Origin: an uncultured Clostridia bacterium
GTDB lineage: Bacteria > Bacillota > Clostridia > Oscillospirales > Acutalibacteraceae
DNA: 56,722 nucleotides
Direction: 5' to 3'
NCBI GenBank assembly: GCA_944384905.1
Contig: CALWVE010000014.1
Span: 1-56,722 of the forward strand
Positions 28,209 through 37,250 of this stretch are shown here, in pieces (the first letter of the stretch is position 1; every line of letters starts with the position of its first letter). A program made the position numbers and the translations under genes. Under the pieces are notes generated by a model. The model did no database searches and was not told where the DNA came from. It saw nothing but the letters and a program-made list of their open reading frames with translations.

Positions 28209-28250
28209 ATCTTTGCCTCCGTTTTTTGTTTTGAGGTCAAAAGAATTACG

Positions 28251-28328
28251 CGCTCTATGCAGAGGGCCGAGGGCGCTGCCCCTCGACCCCGCCGCCTTTT
28301 AGAAAAGCTGACAAGACTTTAATTTGTC
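28251..28328 (+). repeat. Trailing half of the multi-hairpin repeat
   Basis: CGCTCTATGCAGAG, then CGAGGGC/GCCCCTCG, then a CCTTTTAGAAAAG hairpin leading to ACAAGACTTTAATTTGT: the same order as the third to fifth hairpins of the full copies. The first two hairpins are absent. Confidence 0.6.
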
Positions 28329-28350
28329 TATTCTGCCTTTGCCGAGAAAC

Positions 28351-28737
28351 TCAATTTTTCTCGCAGAACAGTTCAACCGTTTCGCCGGTAGGCGCTTCGA
28401 AAAACGCAATGCGCGCATGCAAAGCCGGATCGCCCAGCGCCACGTCTTTCGGCTCGATCGTTACCTTAAGTCCCATGCCGCGCACGGTTTCGATCAGCTC
28501 GTCCACATGGTCGGTGGCCAGCGCCAGGTGCTGGAACATACCGTTTGCGGGCAGCGGCTCTTCCGTGGCCAGCAACTCTACAATCGAATTGCCCGTGGAA
28601 AGCATGGCGCATTTGCCTTCGTTCCAGGTGCGCAGCACGGGAAGACCCAGCGTTTCCGAATAAAAACGCATAGCTTCCGGGAATTTTTCGGGCGTGACAC
28701 GCAAAGCGACATGGTGGGTTCCTTTGATCAAAGACAT
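28351..28737 (-). CDS. VOC superfamily (glyoxalase/bleomycin-resistance-like) protein
   Basis: A 128-residue protein with two beta-alpha-beta-beta-beta units. HHVALRVT (metal His near residue 9), FYSETLGLPVLRTW, FQHLALATDHVDELIE and the final EAPTGETVELFCEKN (Glu ligand) are typical of vicinal-oxygen-chelate enzymes such as glyoxalase I or methylmalonyl-CoA epimerase. Activity cannot be assigned. GGAGGAG lies 6 nt before the ATG at 28737; an upstream TTG lies inside that ribosome site region and is rejected. Confidence 0.85.
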   Translation of the reverse strand: MSLIKGTHHVALRVTPEKFPEAMRFYSETLGLPVLRTWNEGKCAMLSTGNSIVELLATEEPLPANGMFQHLALATDHVDELIETVRGMGLKVTIEPKDVALGDPALHARIAFFEAPTGETVELFCEKN

Positions 28738-28816
28738 TTTTAACTCCTCCAATTTTTCTGTTTATCAGCACGGCTCAGCCGTGAACCAACTCAAACAACG
28801 CAATTCCCGGCTGATT

Positions 28817-30022
28817 TCAGAACGAAGCCGTTTCAGCCGGATAGATCCGCTCGGGCGTAATTTCCACACACCGCACGCTCTCGAGGCACTCATCCACAAG
28901 CGCCTGCACATCCAGCGCGGCCTCGGCTTTTTCAACAAAAGGCAGCGACGGGCGGGTGCGCGGATGACGCGGGGTGAACACCGTACAGCAGTCTTCATAC
29001 GGCTCGATGGAAATATCAAACGTGCCGATCTGATGCGAAAGCGAAACGATTTCTGCCTTGTCGGTGCCGATCAGCGGACGGAACACCGGCATTTCTGCCG
29101 CCGCATCCGTACAGGCGATCGCCTGAATCGTCTGGCTGGCCACCTGTCCCAGGCTTTCACCGGTAATCAGCGCCGAGCAGCCTGTCTTTTCCGCAATCCG
29201 GGTGGATGCGCGCATCATAAACCGGCGCATAATAATCGTGAACAGCTCTTCGGGGCACTTATCGCGAATCTCTTCCTGCATGTGCGCGATTTCCACGGTG
29301 TACATTTTCATGCGGCCGCTGTATTCGCTCACCTTGCGCAGCAGCTCCTGCACCTTCATTTCGGCGCGTTCGCTGGTATACGGCGGGCTGGCGAAATGAA
29401 TCGCCGTCAGCTCCACGCCGCGGCGGGCCATCATCCAGGCCGCAACCGGGCTGTCAATACCCCCGCTGATGAGAATGGCCGCCTGTCCGCCCGTGCCCAC
29501 CGGCAGGCCGCCGGCGCCCGGACGCGGTGCGCCGTGAATATAGGCCGCTTCTTCGCGGATTTCCACGCGCACGGTCAGTTCGGGGTTATGCACATCCACG
29601 GAAAGATGCGGATTTTTGGAAAGCAAATAGCCGCCCACCTGTGCCGCCGCTTCCATGGAAGTCAGCGGGAATTTTTTATCGCTGCGCTTACCTTCCACCT
29701 TAAACGTGGAAACACCGGCCAGCTCGTTTTTCAGATATTCGGCGGCCGCGCGCTGAATCGCCCCGATTTCTTTTTCCACGGCGCAGGCGCGCGCATACGC
29801 GATCACGCCGAAAATCTTACCGGCCTTTTCTTCGGCCAGATCCAGATCCGCCTCGGGGGAAGCGGGTTTCACATAAATCGTAGACTGCGCCGACGTTACG
29901 GTAAATTCCCCGCGGGGAGCCAAACGGCGGCGGATATTTTTGAGCAAAACCTGTTCGAACGTTTTGCGGTTAAGACCTTTCAAAACGATTTCGCCCAGCT
30001 TAATCAGCAATACTTCTTCCAT
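28817..30022 (-). CDS. thiI: tRNA 4-thiouridine synthase ThiI
   Basis: A 401-residue ThiI with an N-terminal ferredoxin-like/THUMP region (about 60-165) and a PP-loop ATPase domain with SGGIDSP at 186-192. It adenylates U8 of tRNA and accepts sulfur from a cysteine desulfurase. The C-terminal rhodanese domain of the E. coli enzyme is missing, as in most Firmicutes, where sulfur comes from the dedicated NifS-type partner. That partner is immediately upstream here (15-nt gap), matching the Bacillus NifZ-ThiI pair. AAGGAG precedes the ATG by 6 nt. Confidence 0.96.
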   Translation of the reverse strand: MEEVLLIKLGEIVLKGLNRKTFEQVLLKNIRRRLAPRGEFTVTSAQSTIYVKPASPEADLDLAEEKAGKIFGVIAYARACAVEKEIGAIQRAAAEYLKNELAGVSTFKVEGKRSDKKFPLTSMEAAAQVGGYLLSKNPHLSVDVHNPELTVRVEIREEAAYIHGAPRPGAGGLPVGTGGQAAILISGGIDSPVAAWMMARRGVELTAIHFASPPYTSERAEMKVQELLRKVSEYSGRMKMYTVEIAHMQEEIRDKCPEELFTIIMRRFMMRASTRIAEKTGCSALITGESLGQVASQTIQAIACTDAAAEMPVFRPLIGTDKAEIVSLSHQIGTFDISIEPYEDCCTVFTPRHPRTRPSLPFVEKAEAALDVQALVDECLESVRCVEITPERIYPAETASF

Positions 30023-30037
30023 TTTCGTCTCCTTCTA

Positions 30038-31183
30038 TTATCGAGCTCGCGCGAGCGTGCGCAGCCCTTCTTCCAAAGCGGTCACAAGCGCCGCCACGTC
30101 TTCTTCGGTATTATAGCGGGAAAAACTCACCCGCAGCGAACTGTCGATTTCTTTTTGGGGCAGCCCCATCGCCGTGAGCACATGGCTGCGCGCCGATTTG
30201 GCGCAGGCCGAACCGGACGACACATAAATGCCGCGCGAAGCCAGAAAATGCAGCATCGTTTCGGCGCGGACCGTTCCGGCCGAGAAATTGAGAATACACG
30301 GCAAGCCGTCTTCAGGCGAATGGATCACAACACCGGGCATATCGGCCAGCTTTTCGCGCAGACTTTGGTTAAGCGCGCGCATGGCGGCTTCTTCCTGCGC
30401 CACAGGCGGCAGCGCTTCCACCGCCGCGCCCAACGCGCCGATCAGCGGAACCGATTCCGTACCGGGCCGAATATTCTGCTCCTGCCCGCCGCCGAACACA
30501 CGCGGCGTGAGATGTACGCCGTTTGCAATATACAAAGCGCCGATACCCTTGGGCGCGTGAATTTTATGCCCGCTGATGCTCATCAGGTCGATCCCCATTT
30601 TGGCCGGGCGAAGCGGAAGCTTGCCAAAAGCCTGCACCGCGTCTACATGCAAAAGCGCGGGCGCGCCTGCACGCTTGATCGCGGCCGCGGCGGCTTCCAC
30701 CGGGAAAATCGCGCCGGTTTCGTTGTTGACGGCCATCACGCTCACCAGAATCGTATCACGGGTTACGGCCTCAAACACATCCTCTTCCCGGATATAGCCA
30801 TCCCGTCCGGGCTTGAGATAGATGACCTCAAAACCTTCTTTTTCAAGCTGCTGTGCCGTATACAAAACGGAATGATGTTCCACAGCCGTGGTAACAATCC
30901 GTTTGCCGCGTTTGCGGCGGGCATACGCCGCGCCGAAAAGCGCCAAATTGTTGCTTTCCGTTCCGCCGGAGGTAAACACAATATTTTTTTCCTGTACGCT
31001 CATCGCCTGTGCGACTGCACGCCGGGCTTGAGTCATGGCGGTTTCCGCCCGAACGCCCATCGTATGCAGCGACGACGGATTGCCATACTCTGCCGTCATC
31101 AGTTCCAAAGCTTTCTTGGCGGCTTCTTCGCAAACCCTTGTGGTTGCGCTGTTATCCAAATAGATTTCGTGTTTTATCTCCAT
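30038..31183 (-). CDS. Cysteine desulfurase (NifS/IscS family)
   Basis: A 381-residue PLP enzyme that mobilises sulfur from cysteine as a persulfide. YLDNSATT near the start, VEHHSV, the PLP lysine Lys207 in SGHKIHAPKG, and the catalytic Cys327 in SSGSACAKS identify it. The operon with thiI indicates it supplies sulfur for 4-thiouridine in tRNA, as NifZ does in Bacillus; a wider role in Fe-S assembly cannot be excluded. ATG at 31183 (MEIKHEIYLD) is chosen over an upstream GTG on length; AGGGAG lies 12 nt before it. Confidence 0.93.
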   Translation of the reverse strand: MEIKHEIYLDNSATTRVCEEAAKKALELMTAEYGNPSSLHTMGVRAETAMTQARRAVAQAMSVQEKNIVFTSGGTESNNLALFGAAYARRKRGKRIVTTAVEHHSVLYTAQQLEKEGFEVIYLKPGRDGYIREEDVFEAVTRDTILVSVMAVNNETGAIFPVEAAAAAIKRAGAPALLHVDAVQAFGKLPLRPAKMGIDLMSISGHKIHAPKGIGALYIANGVHLTPRVFGGGQEQNIRPGTESVPLIGALGAAVEALPPVAQEEAAMRALNQSLREKLADMPGVVIHSPEDGLPCILNFSAGTVRAETMLHFLASRGIYVSSGSACAKSARSHVLTAMGLPQKEIDSSLRVSFSRYNTEEDVAALVTALEEGLRTLARAR

Positions 31184-31238
31184 GCTGTTGTCGATCTCCC
31201 TGCCCTGCGGCACTGCTTGTCTTGATTCATACCTAGTT

Positions 31239-31267
31239 ATTATAGCACATCGCTGATTCGACTTCTA
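31239..31267 (-). promoter_or_regulatory. Extended -10 promoter of the desulfurase-thiI operon
   Basis: Minus strand TGC-TATAAT (hexamer 31239-31244) with no good -35 box, 56 nt before the chosen start. Confidence 0.55.
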
Positions 31268-31334
31268 CCCTTATTTCAAGCGCATCCCTTTAAAAAAACG
31301 ATGAAAATCTTTTGGTTTGTCATCTATTTGTAAC

Positions 31335-31363
31335 TTTACATGCGCACGATAAAACAGTATAAT
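31335..31363 (+). promoter_or_regulatory. Promoter of the VanW lipoprotein gene
   Basis: TTTACA (31335-31340), 17 nt, TATAAT (31358-31363), 77 nt before the start. Confidence 0.82.
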
Positions 31364-31439
31364 GTGAAAAAGGAGATTTGGTTCGTCCAATCCCCCATTT
31401 CATACAAGGGCCGCCTAGGCAGGCCCGTGGAGGATTATT

Positions 31440-33242
31440 ATGTCTGTAAACAAATCGCGTTTGTCCCGGCGAGTAGGCTGTACACTGCTTTGCCTGCTCT
31501 GTTTGTGTGCTGTTCTCAGCCTGTCCGCCTGCAAAAAGACCGAAAACGTTTCGTCCGGCGAAAATACGTCTTCGGTTGTTGCCGATGGCCGCTTCACCGA
31601 AGGCAGTCGGATCCTGGGTATTGACATCACCGGTCTCACGCCCGAAGAAGCCGCCAAAAAAGTCGAATCCGATTTTCATTACACGCTTCGAGTAGATCCT
31701 GTTTACAAACAGCTCGATAAAAAAGAGAAATCGGCCGGCAAGCCGTTTGAAATCACGGAAAAAGATCTGGGTCTTGCAGCTATTGTCCAGAAAGACCTTG
31801 AAAAATGGGCTTCCGGCGGCGAGCAGCCCAAGACGCTGACCCTCACGGAAACCACGCTGAAAACGCTGGAAAAGAAATACAACGATACTTTTACACCCCT
31901 CTTGCGCGAAAAGAAAGATTCCGCCTTTAAGGGATTCGATACGTCCAGCATGACGTTTAAGTTGGAAAAAGGCAAAAGCGGCTATGAAGCCGATCTGAAA
32001 GCCGGATTTGAGACGGTGAAGAAATCCCTCTCCAATCTGTATGTTTCCACCACGAAACAGCAGGCCGAGGCATCTTCCAGTGCCTCCTCCGCCGTTTCTT
32101 CGGCGCCTGTTTCTTCTGCGTTTGCTTCCTCGGTTGCCTCTTCTAATAAAATGTCGTCCACTTCTTCCTCTGCGTCCTCGGCTACTTCTTCTGCAGGTCA
32201 AAACACCACGCCTGCCGATGAAACCCTGACGCTCACCATCACCGAAGTCGACTACAAACGCGACGCCGAAAAAGCCGCCTCCAAGATGGGCGAACTTGGC
32301 TCTTACAGCACCGTTTCCACCAATACGTCCAACGGCAACCACAACATGGCCCTGGCGCTTTCGCATGTAAACGGCTCTCTGGTACAGCCCGGTGAAATTT
32401 TCAGCTACAATGAAGCCGTAGGCGACAGTAACGACCCGGCCAACGGATTCCTGCCCGCAGGCGCTATCGTAGGCGGCCAGATCGTTCAGGAATACGGCGG
32501 CGGTATTTGCCAGGGTTCCACCACGCTTTACGGTGCGGTGATCCGTTCCGGCCTGGAAATCACAACCCGCGATTGCCACGCCATGCCTTCGAGCTATTGC
32601 CCGCTGGGTCTGGACGCAACCGTAAGCTATCCTTATCTTGATTTCTGCTTCCGCAACAACACGCCGTATCCCATTTATATCGATGCTTATATGTCGGGCG
32701 TTACGCTCTACTGCACCATTTACGGCTACAATGATGGTTCCTGGGATGAAATCGAGCCGGTCTCTTGGCTGACTTCTTCCACTTCTCATGGCATCGTCTT
32801 CGAAACCGACAGTTCGATTCCCGTGGGCGAATATGAACTCAAATCGAGCGGCTATGACGAACTCAACGCCAGTGCGGTACGCAAATACTACAAAAATGGA
32901 GAATTGGTCAAGCAGGAATATCTGCCGGATTCTTACTATCCGATGGAAGACGCCTGCTACCTGATCAATCCCAAAACGGATGAAGCCCGCATTCTGCAGG
33001 TGATCAACGGCGAACGTGATTCTTACTTCGATCCGAAGCCGACACCGAAACCGACGCCCACACCCACGCCGAAACCGACGCCCACGCCTACCCCCAAGCC
33101 GACTCCGACACCGACACCCACTCCCACACCGACGCCGACTCCGACACCTACGCCCACCCCGACTCCTACTCCTGATCCGACGCCTACCCCCACACCTTCC
33201 GCCGAACCGACAGAAGCACCGACCGATTCGGTAGAGGAATAA
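31440..33242 (+). CDS. VanW-domain lipoprotein with Pro-Thr repeat tail
   Basis: A 600-residue exported protein. Signal peptide with lipobox LSAC (Cys31) predicts lipid anchoring. Next come a region resembling the peptidoglycan-binding YoaR/PG_binding_4 domain (about 45-200), a Ser/Ala-rich linker (about 208-262), and the VanW domain (about 300-430) with [13 protein letters not shown] and [16 protein letters not shown] final low-complexity tail of about 65 residues alternates Pro and Thr with Lys (33030-33200) and ends acidic, probably threading through or binding the wall. The role of VanW domains is unknown; they occur in wall-associated proteins. GGAGG lies 6 nt before the ATG. Confidence 0.88.
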   Translation: MSVNKSRLSRRVGCTLLCLLCLCAVLSLSACKKTENVSSGENTSSVVADGRFTEGSRILGIDITGLTPEEAAKKVESDFHYTLRVDPVYKQLDKKEKSAGKPFEITEKDLGLAAIVQKDLEKWASGGEQPKTLTLTETTLKTLEKKYNDTFTPLLREKKDSAFKGFDTSSMTFKLEKGKSGYEADLKAGFETVKKSLSNLYVSTTKQQAEASSSASSAVSSAPVSSAFASSVASSNKMSSTSSSASSATSSAGQNTTPADETLTLTITEVDYKRDAEKAASKMGELGSYSTVSTNTSNGNHNMALALSHVNGSLVQPGEIFSYNEAVGDSNDPANGFLPAGAIVGGQIVQEYGGGICQGSTTLYGAVIRSGLEITTRDCHAMPSSYCPLGLDATVSYPYLDFCFRNNTPYPIYIDAYMSGVTLYCTIYGYNDGSWDEIEPVSWLTSSTSHGIVFETDSSIPVGEYELKSSGYDELNASAVRKYYKNGELVKQEYLPDSYYPMEDACYLINPKTDEARILQVINGERDSYFDPKPTPKPTPTPTPKPTPTPTPKPTPTPTPTPTPTPTPTPTPTPTPTPDPTPTPTPSAEPTEAPTDSVEE

Positions 33243-33279
33243 ATTATTTGTTATCCCAAATAAAAGAGAGGTTCTTTCC

Positions 33280-35199
33280 ATGATGAATGACGGATTTTTT
33301 CGCCTGTACGCGGCCACGCCTTCTATTAAGGTAGCCGATTGCCGGCATAACCGGCTTCAGATTGAACAGCTCATTTGCGACGCCAGCGGCCATCGTGCCG
33401 CTGCCGTTGTTTTTCCGGAGCTGTGTCTTACCGGCTATACCTGCGGCGACCTGTTTCAAAACCGCACCCTGCTCATTGAAGCCGAACAGGAACTGGCTGT
33501 GCTGATCGAAAACACAAAAGACTGCCCTGTACTTTGCTTTGTGGGCGTGCCGGTACCCTGCGGCGGAGCGCTGTACAACTGTGCGGCCGTCTTCTTTATG
33601 GGAAAACTGCTGGGGCTCGTTCCCAAAAGCGAAATTCCGAACTATTCGGAATTCTATGAACTGCGCCACTTTACGCCGGGTAAAGGCGTAAACCGCACGC
33701 TGACTTTCGCCGGTCAGCAAACCTCGCTTTCCACGAATCTCATCTTCGATTGCGAAACCGTGCCCGGTCTTTCCTTCGGCGCGGAAATCTGCGAAGACGG
33801 CTGGGTGGCCAACCCGCCTTCGGTTAAGCTCGCGAAAAACGGCGCCAGTGTGCTGGTCAATCTTTCGTGCAGTGATGAAACAATCGGGAAAGCCGGCTAT
33901 CGCCGCTCGCTGTTTGCCGCAGCTTCCGGCCGCCTCACAGCCGCTTATGTTTACGCCGATGCCGGCGAAGGCGAATCCACCACGGATATGGTGTTTGCCG
34001 GCCACCGCTTCATCTGCGAAAATGGAACCGTTCTCGCAGAAAGCAAACTTTTCACAACCGGCCTGACCGGTGCTGATATCGACGTAGAGCGTCTGATGCA
34101 GGAACGCCGCCGCATGAATACCTGGGCGGAAGAAAATGATCCCGCCATGCAACACATCGGCTTTGCCTATCCCGAAAACACCTGGGACGGCTTTATTACG
34201 GAGCGTGTCGCTTCCCCCTATCCGTTTGTCCCGCAGAACACCGACGAACTTTCCGAACGCTGCGAAGCGATTCTTGGCATGCAGGCAACCGGCCTGCTCA
34301 CCCGCCTGCGCCACATCCACGGCAAACATGCCGTGATCGGCCTTTCCGGCGGATTGGATTCCACGCTTGCTCTGCTTGTCACGGCCGAAGCGTTCGACCG
34401 TCTGGGCCTGCCGCGCACGGGAATTCACGCGATTTCCATGCCAGGCTTCGGCACCACCGGCCGCACCAAGGGCAACGCCGAAACGCTGGCGCGTGAACTG
34501 GGCGTGGACTTCAGAGAAATTTCGATCCACGACGCCGTGAACCAGCATTTCAAAGATATCCGGCAAGACCCGGACAAGCACGACGTCACCTATGAAAACG
34601 CACAGGCCCGCGAACGTACCCAGCTTTTGATGGATGTTGCCAACCAAAACGGCGGCATCGTGATCGGAACGGGCGACCTTTCCGAACTGGCGCTGGGCTG
34701 GGCTACCTACAACGGCGACCATATGTCGATGTACGGCGTGAACGCCTCGATCCCGAAAACGCTGGTGCGCCATCTGGTGCGCTATAAAGCCGAAAACAGC
34801 TCGCCCGCCGTTTCGGCCGTGCTGTTCGATATTCTCGATACCCCGGTCAGCCCGGAACTGTTGCCGCCCGTAGACGGTGTGATTTCGCAGAAAACGGAAG
34901 AGCTGGTCGGCCCCTATGAGCTGCACGATTTCTTCCTGTATTATTTCCTGCGGTTCGGCTTTACGCCCGGCAAGATCTACCGCATGGCCTGCCGCTCGTT
35001 TGAAAACGCTTTCGAACCTGAAACGATTAAAAAATGGCTGCAAATCTTCTTCCGCCGCTTCTTCCAGCAGCAGTTCAAACGTTCCTGCCTGCCGGACGGC
35101 CCCAAAGTGGGCAGCGTTACGCTTTCGCCGCGCGGTGATTTCCGTATGCCGAGCGACGCCAGCTCCCGCCTGTGGCTGGAAGAAATCGAACAACTGTAA
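33280..35199 (+). CDS. nadE: Glutamine-dependent NAD+ synthetase
   Basis: A 639-residue fusion of an N-terminal nitrilase-type glutaminase and a C-terminal NAD synthetase. Glutaminase triad: Glu47 in FPELCLTGY, Lys116 in LVPKSEIPNY, Cys171 in AEICEDGW. The synthetase P-loop SGGLDS is at 356-361, followed by GTGDLSELALGW. It amidates nicotinic acid adenine dinucleotide, taking ammonia from glutamine. First of a three-gene plus-strand group that ends with nudC. Start ATG at 33280; a second ATG follows immediately and cannot be excluded. Confidence 0.97.
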   Translation: MMNDGFFRLYAATPSIKVADCRHNRLQIEQLICDASGHRAAAVVFPELCLTGYTCGDLFQNRTLLIEAEQELAVLIENTKDCPVLCFVGVPVPCGGALYNCAAVFFMGKLLGLVPKSEIPNYSEFYELRHFTPGKGVNRTLTFAGQQTSLSTNLIFDCETVPGLSFGAEICEDGWVANPPSVKLAKNGASVLVNLSCSDETIGKAGYRRSLFAAASGRLTAAYVYADAGEGESTTDMVFAGHRFICENGTVLAESKLFTTGLTGADIDVERLMQERRRMNTWAEENDPAMQHIGFAYPENTWDGFITERVASPYPFVPQNTDELSERCEAILGMQATGLLTRLRHIHGKHAVIGLSGGLDSTLALLVTAEAFDRLGLPRTGIHAISMPGFGTTGRTKGNAETLARELGVDFREISIHDAVNQHFKDIRQDPDKHDVTYENAQARERTQLLMDVANQNGGIVIGTGDLSELALGWATYNGDHMSMYGVNASIPKTLVRHLVRYKAENSSPAVSAVLFDILDTPVSPELLPPVDGVISQKTEELVGPYELHDFFLYYFLRFGFTPGKIYRMACRSFENAFEPETIKKWLQIFFRRFFQQQFKRSCLPDGPKVGSVTLSPRGDFRMPSDASSRLWLEEIEQL

Positions 35200-35222
35200 A
35201 TTCTTCAGAGGAGGAACCGCAC

Positions 35223-36188
35223 ATGGCCTATACAATCCTTGTTTCCTTGCCGGTTGAACAGCGCCACAAAGACCTGTTGGAAGCCGCCGCGCCCGGCTGT
35301 ACCTTCCGGTATAAGCCGCTCGCCGAAATTACCGAAGCCGACGCCGCCGACGTGCAGATCATCATCGGCAACGTGCCCGCGCCGGTTGTAAAAGCCGCTC
35401 CCGGGCTTAAATGGATGCAGACCAACTCCGCCGGCGTGGAAGCCTATATTCAGCCCGGCGTACTGCCCCAAGGTGCTGTACTCACCAACGCGACGGGCGC
35501 TTACGGATTGGCGATCTCGGAATATATGACGGCCGTGCTGCTTTCCATGATGAAACGTCTGCCCACCTACCGCGATGCACAGCACCGCCACGACTGGAAA
35601 AGCCAGGGACAGGTCAAAAGCATCTACGGTTCCACGATTCTGGTCGTCGGCATGGGCGACATCGGCGGTGAATTCGGCGCCCGCATGAAAGCCATGGGCG
35701 CTACGGTGATCGGCGTTCGCCGCACCGATACCCGCCCCGTTTCGTATGCCGATGAAGTCCATACAATCGCCGACCTCGACATGCTCTTGCCGCGCGCTGA
35801 TGTGGTGGCGCTTTCGCTGCCCGGTACGGCCGAAACCGTGGGCTTGATCGACAAAAAGCGCCTGGCCGCCATGAAGCCCGGTTCGTATCTGGTCAACGTG
35901 GGCCGTGGTACCTGCGTGGATACCGACGCCTTGTGCGAAGCCCTGAAAAGCGGCCATCTCGCCGGTGCGGCGCTCGATGTAACCGACCCCGAGCCGCTCC
36001 CGCCCGATCATCCGCTGTGGGATGTGGAAACCGCGCTGATTACGCCGCACGTTTCCGGCCACTACCACCTGCAGGAAACATTCGAGCGCATTGTGCGCAT
36101 CAGCGCCGAAAACCTGCGTCATTTCCTCGCGGGTGAGCCGCTGAAAAACACCGTGGACTTTTCCACAGGCTACCGTAAACTTGTTTAA
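35223..36188 (+). CDS. D-isomer-specific 2-hydroxyacid dehydrogenase
   Basis: A 321-residue NAD-dependent dehydrogenase. The nucleotide-binding GMGDIGGEFGARMKAMG (near residues 143-160), LVNVGRGTCVDTDAL with its preceding catalytic region, TDPEPLPPDHPLW (Glu) and ITPHVSGHY (His) are standard. It would reduce 2-keto acids or oxidise D-2-hydroxyacids. It sits 23 nt behind nadE and before nudC, linking an NAD-consuming enzyme with NAD supply. ATG at 35223 is supported by AGAGGAGG 8 nt upstream; the frame extends further upstream into nadE without a start signal. Confidence 0.92.
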   Translation: MAYTILVSLPVEQRHKDLLEAAAPGCTFRYKPLAEITEADAADVQIIIGNVPAPVVKAAPGLKWMQTNSAGVEAYIQPGVLPQGAVLTNATGAYGLAISEYMTAVLLSMMKRLPTYRDAQHRHDWKSQGQVKSIYGSTILVVGMGDIGGEFGARMKAMGATVIGVRRTDTRPVSYADEVHTIADLDMLLPRADVVALSLPGTAETVGLIDKKRLAAMKPGSYLVNVGRGTCVDTDALCEALKSGHLAGAALDVTDPEPLPPDHPLWDVETALITPHVSGHYHLQETFERIVRISAENLRHFLAGEPLKNTVDFSTGYRKLV

Positions 36189-36194
36189 AACTTT

Positions 36195-36236
36195 CCCGCC
36201 GCGAAACCTTTCAGCGGATTTGCCGGCGGGATTTTT
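36195..36236 (+). terminator. Possible terminator before nudC
   Basis: CCCGCCG (36195-36201) pairs with CGGCGGG (36224-36230), followed by ATTTTTG. The nudC ribosome site is 10 nt further on, so partial read-through is plausible. Confidence 0.55.
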
Positions 36237-36252
36237 GCGTAAAGGAGACCCT

Positions 36253-37095
36253 ATGATTCAGGATATTGCCCCGCATCTTTATCACAACGCCTACCTGCCC
36301 CGCGCCCCGCGTGAAGGTGATCAGGTTTTGCTTTGCCGTCCGAACGGCGTTTTTCTCCGGGAACAGCCCGCGGCTTACCCGGAGGCACTGCGCCTTTCCC
36401 CAAACGGCGAACATCTGCGCTATCTTTTTGCCATCGATGAAACAGCCTTTTATCTTTGGGAAGGCGAATTGCCCGTGCTCGATGCTTTTCCCGCCGAAGA
36501 AGGCTGGGACTGGCACACCACGGAAATTTTCCGCTTTCTCGAACCGCGCTTTCTGGGTTTTGCGGGTATAACCGGCTACCGGCTGTGGCTTTGGTATGGT
36601 TCCAACCGTTTTTGCGGCCGCTGCGGCAAACCACTGGTTCATCACGACACCCTGCGTGCCCTCTCTTGCCCCGAATGCAGCAATCTAATTTTCCCCACCA
36701 TTTCACCCTGCGTCATCGTGGCCGTAACAAACGGCGACCGTCTGCTGCTCACCCACTACGCCGCCGGGCACAGCAACTACCGCCACTATGCGCTGATTGC
36801 CGGCTACACTGAAACCGGCGAAAGCCTGGAAGATTCGGTTCATCGCGAAGTGTTTGAAGAAACCGGCCTTCGGGTTAAAAACCTGCGGTTTTACAAAAGC
36901 CAGCCGTGGCCGTTTTCGGGTACCATACTGGCGGGATTTTTCTGCGAACTCGACGGCAGCGATGAGATCACGCTGGAAAAAGAGGAACTGAGCGAAGCCG
37001 TGTGGCTTACCCGCGATGAGATTCCCGTGCCGAACGATCATTCCAGCATCACCAATGAAATGATCGATGTTTTCTGCGGGAGATTTCCGAGCTAA
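36253..37095 (+). CDS. nudC: NAD+ diphosphatase NudC
   Basis: A 280-residue Nudix hydrolase of the NudC type. A zinc ribbon is formed by Cys121, Cys124, Cys139 and Cys142; the Nudix box runs 184-206 (G-x5-E-x7-REVFEETGL); and the NADH-specific SQPWPFS motif is at 216-222. NudC cleaves NAD(H) to NMN and AMP and removes NAD caps from RNA 5' ends. Its place behind nadE suggests coordinated NAD turnover, and the CinA of this window could salvage the NMN. AAAGGAG lies before the ATG at 36253. Confidence 0.95.
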   Translation: MIQDIAPHLYHNAYLPRAPREGDQVLLCRPNGVFLREQPAAYPEALRLSPNGEHLRYLFAIDETAFYLWEGELPVLDAFPAEEGWDWHTTEIFRFLEPRFLGFAGITGYRLWLWYGSNRFCGRCGKPLVHHDTLRALSCPECSNLIFPTISPCVIVAVTNGDRLLLTHYAAGHSNYRHYALIAGYTETGESLEDSVHREVFEETGLRVKNLRFYKSQPWPFSGTILAGFFCELDGSDEITLEKEELSEAVWLTRDEIPVPNDHSSITNEMIDVFCGRFPS

Positions 37096-37176
37096 TCCCT
37101 TGTTCATAGATGTTTCACAAAGTTATGACCACGGTTTGAAAAGTGTAAATTAACTATAAACTTGTTTCTGTATCTA

Positions 37177-37205
37177 TTGAAAATGCCTAGAAAATGCTTT
37201 ATACT
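37177..37205 (+). promoter_or_regulatory. Promoter of the zinc-ribbon membrane protein gene
   Basis: TTGAAA (37177-37182), 17 nt, TATACT (37200-37205), 45 nt before the GTG start. Confidence 0.75.
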
Positions 37206-37250
37206 GCAATCATTCCACATGGTTTATAAGCAGAAAGAAAGGTGCCTTGG

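Noticed and set aside
28694..31225. Very long open frame (over 800 codons) on the plus strand opposite thiI and the cysteine desulfurase
   Set aside because: It is antisense to two well-identified genes, has no ribosome site and has His/Arg/Gly-rich composition with no recognisable motif, as expected from a mirrored GC-rich coding strand.
33030..33200. Regular short repeats resembling a CRISPR array
   Set aside because: They are in-frame Pro-Thr/Lys codons inside the VanW lipoprotein gene, with no unique spacers or constant repeat length.
31320..35235. Two long minus-strand frames opposite the VanW and nadE genes
   Set aside because: Both lie antisense to genes with clear domains, ribosome sites and promoters; their translations are low-complexity and motif-free.
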